Assembly (NCBI RefSeq): GCF_009905605.1
Contig: NZ_JAAAKZ010000024.1
Coordinates: forward strand, 1 to 60,416
Reading direction: 5' to 3'
DNA: 60,416 nucleotides
DNA from: Runella sp. CRIBMP
GTDB lineage: Bacteria > Bacteroidota > Bacteroidia > Cytophagales > Spirosomataceae
Below, in pieces: positions 52,987-59,000 of the stretch. Both the position numbers and the translations under genes were made by a program. The notes under the pieces were generated by a model that saw only the letters and a list, made by a program, of their open reading frames with translations, had not been told where the DNA came from and ran no database searches. How positions within the stretch are numbered: the first letter of the stretch is position 1; each line of letters begins with the position of its first letter.

Positions 52987-54426
52987 TTAATCTTTAAAAT
53001 ATTTTTCCAAGACTTCTTTCGGTTGCCATTGATCGGGTTTGCGTACAACGTTTTTGTAATCAAATACTTGTGATGAAATCTCAGCTGCAGTCAACGGGAA
53101 AGTATCACCGTATAGTTGTTGATGTTTTCTTAGGTCTTCCATCATTGTTTTTACTTTGGCAGTGTATTCGGGTTTTTGAGCCAGATTGTTGAGTTCGTGC
53201 GGGTCAGTTTGTAAATCAAATAGTTGGACAAAATCAACTTTTGGATAACGAATCAACTTCCAACGTCGATCACGAATAGCGCGCTGCGAGAACGTATAGG
53301 CCGTAAAGACTTGCTCACGCACCGATGGGGTTTTGTTCTGAATAATTCCCGACAAATCTTTCCCTTCTAAGTCTTTGGGAGCGGCTATGCTGAGCATTTT
53401 ACAAATTGTCGGAAACAGGTCGAAAAGATACACAAAAGCGTCACTTTTTTGGTTTTTAGGAATTCCTTTTCCGCTCATAATCAGCGGCACTCTCATGCTG
53501 TGTTCGTAAAGATTTTGTTTCCCTAGTAGGCCATGACTGCCCATCGCCAAGCCGTTGTCAGCGGCAAAAACAATGATGGTATTTTTGTCTAATCCTTTCT
53601 CTTTCAGCTTCGCCAGAATCTTCCCAATGGCTTCGTCCAAGTGCGTAATCATGGCATAATACTCCGTGAGCTGTGATTTGATAACCTCGGTGGTTCGCGG
53701 ATAAGCGGCCAGCATCTCGTCGCGCACGGTCATATCGCTGCCAAAATTGAAGGGATGCGCGGGCATAAAGTTTGGCGGAAGCGGTGCCGTTCCGTAACGC
53801 TTGAGATAATCGGGCAAAGGCGAGCGCGGGTCGTGCGGGGCCGTAAACGCTACGTACGTGGCAAAAGGTTTATTGGCCGATTGTTTGTCTAAAAACTGAA
53901 TGGCCGTTTCGGCAAAATGATCGGTAGAGAATCCTTTTTTGATGGGGGGCGTAAAGGTTCCGTCGGGTTTCAAATCACACATCGGAGTTTGATAATGGTC
54001 GGCCATTCCGCCGAGCATCACGTTTTTGGCTTCCATAAAACTCGCTCCTACGGCGGCGGGTTCGTTGTGCCATTTGCCCGTCATAAACGTAGAATAGCCA
54101 TTTTGGCGCAGTAGCATCGGCCACGTAGTCACGCCATTTAGTTTGTCAGTTACTCTAAAAAAGCCTTTTCCACTCATCAACATCGCGCGGCTCGGCGCAC
54201 AAACGGCTCCGTGATTACCCCCCAAAATATGCGCCTCGCTGAACAACATACCATTGCGCGCCAATTGGTCGAGATTGGGCGTTTGGACGTAAGGATTGCC
54301 GTAACAACCCAAAGCATCGGCGCGGAGATCGTCGGCAAAAAGGAAGAGAATGTTGGGTTTGGGAGATTGGGCGTAAACTGACTGATAAAGCAGAAAACAG
54401 AGTAATATAGATACGTTCCGAATCAT
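52987..54426 (-). CDS. Type I (formylglycine) sulfatase, secreted
   Basis: 479 residues. Signal peptide (VSILLCFLLYQSVYAQ), metal-binding NILFLFADDLRADALGCYG, and the formylglycine motif CAPSRAMLMSG with Cys76, the C-x-P-S-R form. GHYEDN-type second site residues appear in FAADNGLAMGSHGLLGKQNLYEHSMRVPL. It removes sulfate from a glycan or small sugar ester; a maturation enzyme must exist elsewhere. It heads the run leading to the esterase and the sugar oxidoreductase. Confidence 0.94.
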   Translation of the reverse strand: MIRNVSILLCFLLYQSVYAQSPKPNILFLFADDLRADALGCYGNPYVQTPNLDQLARNGMLFSEAHILGGNHGAVCAPSRAMLMSGKGFFRVTDKLNGVTTWPMLLRQNGYSTFMTGKWHNEPAAVGASFMEAKNVMLGGMADHYQTPMCDLKPDGTFTPPIKKGFSTDHFAETAIQFLDKQSANKPFATYVAFTAPHDPRSPLPDYLKRYGTAPLPPNFMPAHPFNFGSDMTVRDEMLAAYPRTTEVIKSQLTEYYAMITHLDEAIGKILAKLKEKGLDKNTIIVFAADNGLAMGSHGLLGKQNLYEHSMRVPLIMSGKGIPKNQKSDAFVYLFDLFPTICKMLSIAAPKDLEGKDLSGIIQNKTPSVREQVFTAYTFSQRAIRDRRWKLIRYPKVDFVQLFDLQTDPHELNNLAQKPEYTAKVKTMMEDLRKHQQLYGDTFPLTAAEISSQVFDYKNVVRKPDQWQPKEVLEKYFKD

Positions 54427-54538
54427 GGAGTTGCCGTTGGTTTATTTCTGCTTTTAAAAAGCATTTTTTGGCAACCAACTACTAGATGTATCTCTTTCAA
54501 AACAAAATACTAAGCTTGATAGAATCCGCAGCGCCTGG

Positions 54539-54561
54539 CAGATAGCACACAGAGCTATCTG
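54539..54561 (-). terminator. Hairpin downstream of the polynucleotide kinase gene
   Basis: CAGATAGC and GCTATCTG pair perfectly around a seven-base loop, 30 bases after the stop of the kinase gene, next to a doubled GTCTGAC. No T-tract follows, so termination is uncertain. Confidence 0.4.
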
Positions 54562-54590
54562 GTCTGACTATCGTCTGACCTTCCACAGAA

Positions 54591-55472
54591 TTAAAAATCT
54601 CCGTAATTTACCTGCAAACACGGTAAACCCAGCTCCAGGCGCCACAAATCCACGACTTGATTGCGGTCGTCGAGCACGAACTGTACGAAATATTGCCCTT
54701 TTATGTGCGCTTCGTAAAGCTCTTTTTTGACAACTGCATCTTTGCGCATATCTCCCGTCGTACGCATATAGAGCGCGTGATAAGGGATGTTGTTGTATTT
54801 CAGCCAATTGAGTGTTGGCGTTCGCGCTTTCTCTTCTCGGCCCGACATCAGGATAATTTTAACGCCTAAGGTATGATACGTTTTGATGATTTCGGCAATG
54901 GGCTGGTTGAGGTCATCCAATTCGCACGACATGGAATCGTAAGGGCTTCGGTTTCTCAAAATAGCCAACGTGCCGTCCAAATCACACAGGATAGCAGGCG
55001 GTAAACTTGGGTCTTGGGGCTGATAATGCGGCCCGCGCTCATCGCCCAACACGTGGGTTTTGTACATCCGCAAAATCACCTCGCGGCCTACTTTCTTCTC
55101 CCGCACTTCATCCCGAGCCAAGCTTTCTTCCAACGAAGTGTTCATTTCCCGAATCTCAATTTTTACCTGCTCACCCGTGTCTTTGGTATATTTTTCCACC
55201 ACCTGACGAATCCGCTCCACGGGCCGCTCCGAAAGATTAGTATCATCAATAATGACGTGTTTTCCATCACGCAGGGCTTCCACCAACATTAAATCACGGA
55301 CACGTTCTACAAATTTCTCATTGTGTTTTGAATGCTCGCTGTTGTCGAGCATGGCGCGGAGTTCGTCTTTGTTGAGCCGCTTGTACATGCCTTTATTTTC
55401 ATCCAACAGTTGTCGGGCTAGGGTGGATTTTCCACTCGCAGGCAAGCCTCTTAGTAAAATTACTTTTTTCAT
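54591..55472 (-). CDS. Polynucleotide kinase/phosphatase (T4 Pnkp-like, RNA repair)
   Basis: 293 residues. The N-terminal kinase has the P-loop GLPASGKST (9-17), LNKDELRAMLD and IIDDTNLSERPV. The C-terminal HAD phosphatase has CDLDGTLAILRNRSPYD (about 165-181) with the two acidic nucleophile/acid residues, IILMSGREE and FVLDDRNQVVDLWR. The domain order matches T4 Pnkp, which converts 2',3'-cyclic-phosphate and 5'-OH RNA ends into ligatable ends. It is 10 bases downstream of the frame of an RNA ligase, now only a remnant, so its natural partner is lost from this locus. Confidence 0.93.
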   Translation of the reverse strand: MKKVILLRGLPASGKSTLARQLLDENKGMYKRLNKDELRAMLDNSEHSKHNEKFVERVRDLMLVEALRDGKHVIIDDTNLSERPVERIRQVVEKYTKDTGEQVKIEIREMNTSLEESLARDEVREKKVGREVILRMYKTHVLGDERGPHYQPQDPSLPPAILCDLDGTLAILRNRSPYDSMSCELDDLNQPIAEIIKTYHTLGVKIILMSGREEKARTPTLNWLKYNNIPYHALYMRTTGDMRKDAVVKKELYEAHIKGQYFVQFVLDDRNQVVDLWRLELGLPCLQVNYGDF

Positions 55473-55482
55473 TTTTTAGACA

Positions 55483-55791
55483 TCATAAATTGGCAAACGG
55501 CTTCTTAAAAGTTGGCCGAATTTGTTTCTAGATAATTTCGTCATACGGTTTTTGGTCAAACATTTTGAACAAAACCGCCGGATAACGACAGGTTTGAAAA
55601 TACAGTGTGGTGTCTTTGCGGGTTTCTAAAATTCGAAAATTAGCTTTCCAGATTGCTTCAATTTCGGCAAATTTCGTCAAAAGTTGCGTGTGGGTTTCTT
55701 TCACCCAATCATAAAATTCATCGGGGACTTTTTCCAAAATCGGCGCTAAATCCTGCCCCTCTATACTACAAAGTATACTCAAAAGCGGAGA
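55483..55791 (-). pseudogene. 3' remnant of a T4 Rnl1-like RNA ligase, with an internal TAG
   Basis: The visible frame encodes about 100 C-terminal residues: GQDLAPILEKVPDEFYDWVK, LETRKDTTLYFQTCRYPAVL, FKMFDQKPYDEII. It stops at TAG 55528-55530, but the same frame continues KQIRPTFKKPFANL to a TGA at 55483-55485. As I recall the family, the text after DEII is a Trp followed by K-x-I-R-P, so TGG to TAG is the simplest explanation. The adenylation domain and everything upstream are missing: homology ends near 55791, where a plus-strand integrase fragment begins. The longer open frame up to 55956 is antisense to that integrase and is not part of the ligase. Confidence 0.72.
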
Positions 55792-55806
55792 ACATCCCAT
55801 CATGAT

Positions 55807-56576
55807 TCGTTTATCAAAGACCAAAAACCCAAGTATGTTTCTGTAGGCCGTAACTGTGATTCCGATCTTTGGGACTTTGCCAAAGAACTCCCCAAACGGA
55901 AACATCCCAATTACCCCCAACTCGAAATCATCATCATCAAAAAAAACGAAGCCCAAAAACTCGTTCTTAACTTAGAAGACGAAAAATGGGATTTCACATT
56001 GCAGGAAGTAGAGCAGAAATACCGAGCTGCGACTAAAAAAAACACGGTCCTGATTATCTTGAAATGGTTATTCAACGTCTTATTGAGGAAGGGCGTGTAA
56101 GTTATGCAACATCACACAAAGACCTGCGAGGAGTGTTGAAGCAATTTACCAAAAACAAAGATTTTGCCTTTACTGACATTGACCATAATTTTCTGCGAAA
56201 GTGGGAACATCACTTCCATAAACAGATGATTTCTCCAAATTCTATAGGTGTCTATTTTCGGATGCTGCGTTCTCTCTTTAATAAAGCAATCAAAGAAGGA
56301 TATACAAAAAAAAACTACTACCCTTACGACGAATACAAGGTATCTCGGTTCAAGGAGCAGACCCGCAAACGCGCCATTACAAAAGAAGAGATAAAGAAAA
56401 TTGAAGCCTTGGAATTGGAACAGGGAAGTAGCCTTTATCACACTCAGCAATTCTTTTTATTCAGTTACTATTGCTCCGGGATGAACTTCAAGGATGTGGC
56501 ACAGATTCAATGGAGTAATTTTAAAAAAGTGGAGACCAAGCTTTCCATGACCTATGATCGCAGTAAAACCACCTAG
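55807..56576 (+). pseudogene. Truncated, frameshifted Bacteroidota-type tyrosine integrase
   Basis: An arm-binding part (KPKYVSVGRNCDSDLWDFAK ... LPKRKHPNYPQ) runs in one frame to about 56042, then the text continues in the -1 frame as DYLEMVIQRLIEEGRVSYA, a SAM-like core-binding domain, and the start of the catalytic domain (FLFSYYCSGMNFKDVAQIQW). The shift falls in a run of eight A at 56035-56042. TAG at 56574-56576 is followed in frame by LFNIQLK, a plausible continuation, but the HxLRH and Tyr regions are absent. The 5' end is missing as well, so the gene is dead. Confidence 0.82.
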
Positions 56577-56730
56577 CTTTTCAACATTCAACTAAAAATT
56601 TATTATAATTGTTAAAACTCCATTCTTTCAAAAATATCAAGCAAATACTTGCCAAGGTGAGAGCTAGAATCAAGCACTAAAAGTTCAAAGAAATAGAGAA
56701 GTATAAATTAGACAAAGACAATTTATTATT

Positions 56731-56748
56731 TATACCTTTTAGGGTATA
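56731..56748 (+). promoter_or_regulatory. Operator copy 1 upstream of hipB
   Basis: TATACCTTTTAGGGTATA is an imperfect palindrome. A near-identical inverted copy lies 42 bases downstream. The layout matches autoregulatory operators of HipB-type repressors, which bind paired palindromes across their own promoter. Confidence 0.65.
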
Positions 56749-56772
56749 AATAATAACAAAAATATTGTATTT

Positions 56773-56789
56773 ACACCCTAAAAGGTATA
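56773..56789 (-). promoter_or_regulatory. Operator copy 2 upstream of hipB (inverted)
   Basis: ACACCCTAAAAGGTATA is the reverse complement of copy 1 with one or two changes at the edge. It ends 14 bases before the hipB ATG, so bound repressor would block initiation. Confidence 0.65.
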
Positions 56790-56803
56790 AACATATTGTA
56801 ATT

Positions 56804-57025
56804 ATGCTTTTAAGTAAATTCGTTAAAGAAAAGCGTAATGCTGCCAAACTGACTCAGCCCGAATTGGCAGAGAAAGCTGGGGTGGGCCTTCGCTTTATTC
56901 GTGAACTAGAACAGGGTAAACAAACCTTGCGAATGGACAAGGTAAACCAAGTGTTACACTTATTTGGGTATGAGACAGGGGCGGTACCCCTTAACCGTAA
57001 ACTACTGACTGAGGAGAAAGGCTGA
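56804..57025 (+). CDS. hipB: HipB-like helix-turn-helix antitoxin/repressor
   Basis: The ATG at 56804 is chosen because upstream codons fall within the operator; 73 residues. An XRE-type helix-turn-helix spans residues about 8-60 (FVKEKRNAAKLTQPELAEKA; GVGLRFIRELEQGKQTLRMD). The short tail GAVPLNRKLLTEEKG follows. HipB proteins repress their operon and neutralise HipA/HipT kinases. It overlaps the next frame, a HipA N-terminal subdomain, as in tripartite hipBST loci. Confidence 0.85.
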   Translation: MLLSKFVKEKRNAAKLTQPELAEKAGVGLRFIRELEQGKQTLRMDKVNQVLHLFGYETGAVPLNRKLLTEEKG

Positions 57026-57344
57026 AGTCAAATTCCACGCTTTAACCGCAGGGTGGCTGATACAGGATGAAAACGGGTATCATTTTGAATATGACAAAAC
57101 GTATTTGGAGGGAGATAAACCCGAGCCGATCAGCCTTAAGCTGCCCTTACAACAGGTTGCTTTTACCGATAAAGTACTGTTCCCCTTCTTCGACGGCCTG
57201 ATTCCCGAAGGATGGCTGCTGGACATTGCCCAAAGAAACTGGAAACTCAATCCACGTGATCGAATGGGATTATTGCTGGCTTGTTGCAGAGATTGTATTG
57301 GAGCGGTAAGCATCTACCCTGTTGAAGAGAAGGAAAGACTATGA
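57009..57344 (+). CDS. hipS: HipS-like protein (stand-alone HipA N-terminal subdomain), no ATG start
   Basis: The frame from CTG 57009 gives 111 residues: RRKAEVKFHALTAGWLIQD, GDKPEPISLKLPLQQ and the diagnostic FPFFDGLIPEGWLL, then DRMGLLLACCRDCIGAVSI. This is the HipA N-terminal subdomain, encoded separately in HipBST systems, where HipS acts as the antitoxin. No ATG or GTG is available at the expected start; a TGA lies just upstream in frame, so translation must begin at CTG or at TTG 57105, which would lose the first strands. It may be a start-codon mutant. It overlaps hipB by 17 bases and the hipT fragment by ATGA. Confidence 0.72.
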   Translation: MRRKAEVKFHALTAGWLIQDENGYHFEYDKTYLEGDKPEPISLKLPLQQVAFTDKVLFPFFDGLIPEGWLLDIAQRNWKLNPRDRMGLLLACCRDCIGAVSIYPVEEKERL

Positions 57345-57490
57345 AAAGGTGTTTGTCTTGTTATCAACTTTTAGGAACAACGGAAACTGATTTTCATGCT
57401 TCGTGCAGTAAAAAAATCTTTGGAAGTGCCACTCCTCCCGATCTGCCCTATACCGAAAATCAAATGGAAGAACTGGCGAAACAGGAGTAA
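57341..57490 (+). pseudogene. Truncated HipT-like (HipA kinase) N-terminal fragment
   Basis: 49 residues only: MKRCLSCYQLLGTTETDFHA, SCSKKIFGSATPPDLPYTEN, QMEELAKQE, then TAA. The start, including the paired Cys (CLSC, then SCSKK), is the standard opening of Bacteroidota HipA-domain kinases that usually run past 300 residues. The ATP-binding and catalytic parts are absent and no continuation was seen downstream, so the toxin is deleted. Confidence 0.78.
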
Positions 57491-57543
57491 AGTAATGACG
57501 AAGTATATTTGTAAAAGCTTATAAGGGGTTTACAGGGTAAGAT

Positions 57544-57572
57544 ATACCAGGGCATCAAAAGTGCCCTGGTAT
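57544..57572. terminator. Perfect hairpin between the hip remnant and the DUF11-type gene
   Basis: ATACCAGGGCA and TGCCCTGGTAT pair perfectly around a seven-base loop between convergent frames. No strong T-run follows, so it may be a terminator or a leftover element end. Confidence 0.5.
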
Positions 57573-57648
57573 GATGCACGACGCTATACTCTATCTTAAT
57601 TCTCGTTGAAAAAAAGTGCTAAACATAGATTCCTTGCGTATCAATAAG

Positions 57649-58911
57649 CTATTTTCTAATTTTCACTACGGTAAAGGGCACACATACCGCCTTGGTAGGA
57701 CAGCAATCACCTTCGTAGAAAATGTATGAACAACAACCTTCCGTTGGACAAGACACATTAGTTGCCGTAAAGCGATATGTACCTGCGGTGGTTACTTGGA
57801 GAGTAGAGGTAGTAGCCCCCGAAATAGGTTGGTTGTCTTTATACCATTGGATATTGGTATATCCATTGGGAATAGACAATTCAAAAATCTGACCCGCGCA
57901 AATGGGGGCAGGTACCGTCACACAAGTACGGCCAAAATCATCTTCGGTTTCGATATTGTTGTTGGGTGTCGAATCCACGTCTTGTTCGTTTGCCTTGCTG
58001 ATTTGAGCCGTGAAGTATTGCACTCCCGTCTGTATTACTTTGGCAATGACCGATATGGTCACCGTTTGCCCTACGGGAATAGCCCCGATGGTCCAAGTTC
58101 CGGTGGCTGGTGTGTAATTTCCCGTCGCTGTGGCGTAACTTTGGAAGCTCATTCCCGCGGGTAAAAGGTCTTTTACTTCCACGCCCGAGGCAGGATTTTG
58201 GCCTTCGTTTTTGACAGTAACGGTCAGGGTAATGATTCCGTTAAGCCCTGGCTGCTGATTGTTGGTGGCTACTGTAAGCGATAAGTCAATGGGAGGATTA
58301 CAATTAGCATCAGGCCCTAATTTTTCGATAAACTGCTCTAAGGGAACCACGTTTCCGCTTATGGCTTGACCCGAACGCGAATAAAAACTACAGGCGGTAT
58401 TGAGTAAAGCTAAATTTTTGGCTGCGGCCACAAATGGATCATTTTTGGCTAAAATGCCCACCGGGCCATTACAAGAATTGCCTTTGAAAGTAAAAAGTGC
58501 AACGGGTGCACCACTCACAAAAGGCCCATAATTGGTCTCTGTAGGTGCTTTGCCAATCACATAGTAATTATAATTAGGGTCTAAGCCCGCCGAAGAAAAT
58601 ACCGACTGGCTTCCTAATTTCAGGGGGCTTTTTTCCCAAAAACCTTTAATATCTGTAATGTTCTGAATGACAAAGTCTTTAGGCACTTTCAAGGATACCT
58701 GCGCGGTGGCCCCAAACTCCTTGGTGTCGCTGTTGTTGGCATTAGGTGTAGCGTATTTGGGTACGACCCAAACCTTGTACAGCTGCGAGTTAACATCGTA
58801 GGTCAATTGATAGTTGACTTGGTTGGTCGAAAGCTGTTGTGCCGTTGCCGGAATAAGCCCAAAGAGCAGAATGAGTCCAATCCAGGCAAGAGTAAATAAT
58901 CCCTTTTTCAT
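57649..58911 (-). CDS. Secreted DUF11/Ig-like surface protein
   Basis: 420 residues with a signal peptide (LFTLAWIGLILLFGLIPATA). Residues about 20-205 are an uncharacterised N-terminal domain; 210-320 form a DUF11 repeat (DLSLTVATNNQQPGLNGIIT; VEVKDLLPAGMSFQSYA; TWTIGAIPVGQTVTISV), and 340-400 an Ig-like segment (CAGQIFELSIPNGYTNIQWY) with a Cys-rich tail (PTEGCCSYIFYEGDCCP). No T9SS tail is evident. It is encoded 89 bases downstream of the large surface protein gene, so the two are probably co-expressed at the cell surface. Confidence 0.8.
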   Translation of the reverse strand: MKKGLFTLAWIGLILLFGLIPATAQQLSTNQVNYQLTYDVNSQLYKVWVVPKYATPNANNSDTKEFGATAQVSLKVPKDFVIQNITDIKGFWEKSPLKLGSQSVFSSAGLDPNYNYYVIGKAPTETNYGPFVSGAPVALFTFKGNSCNGPVGILAKNDPFVAAAKNLALLNTACSFYSRSGQAISGNVVPLEQFIEKLGPDANCNPPIDLSLTVATNNQQPGLNGIITLTVTVKNEGQNPASGVEVKDLLPAGMSFQSYATATGNYTPATGTWTIGAIPVGQTVTISVIAKVIQTGVQYFTAQISKANEQDVDSTPNNNIETEDDFGRTCVTVPAPICAGQIFELSIPNGYTNIQWYKDNQPISGATTSTLQVTTAGTYRFTATNVSCPTEGCCSYIFYEGDCCPTKAVCVPFTVVKIRK

Positions 58912-59000
58912 GGTAAACTTTGTTTATTTCGTAGTAGTTGGGAATATTGGGAATAGACGATGGGGGGAGGATAAACTCGCCCCCATCGTTTTAAGAAAAT

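Noticed and set aside
52893-53063. Upstream extension of the esterase reading frame
   Set aside because: It overlaps the sulfatase coding end and precedes a clean signal peptide start at 52892.
55528-55956. A 142-residue minus-strand frame taken as one gene
   Set aside because: Its first 50 or so residues are antisense to the integrase fragment and have no protein character; only the C-terminal part from about 55791 resembles RNA ligase.
56577-56730. Continuation of the integrase catalytic domain after the TAG
   Set aside because: Only about seven codons resemble the family; after that all frames are stop-rich and no HxLRH or Tyr motif appears.
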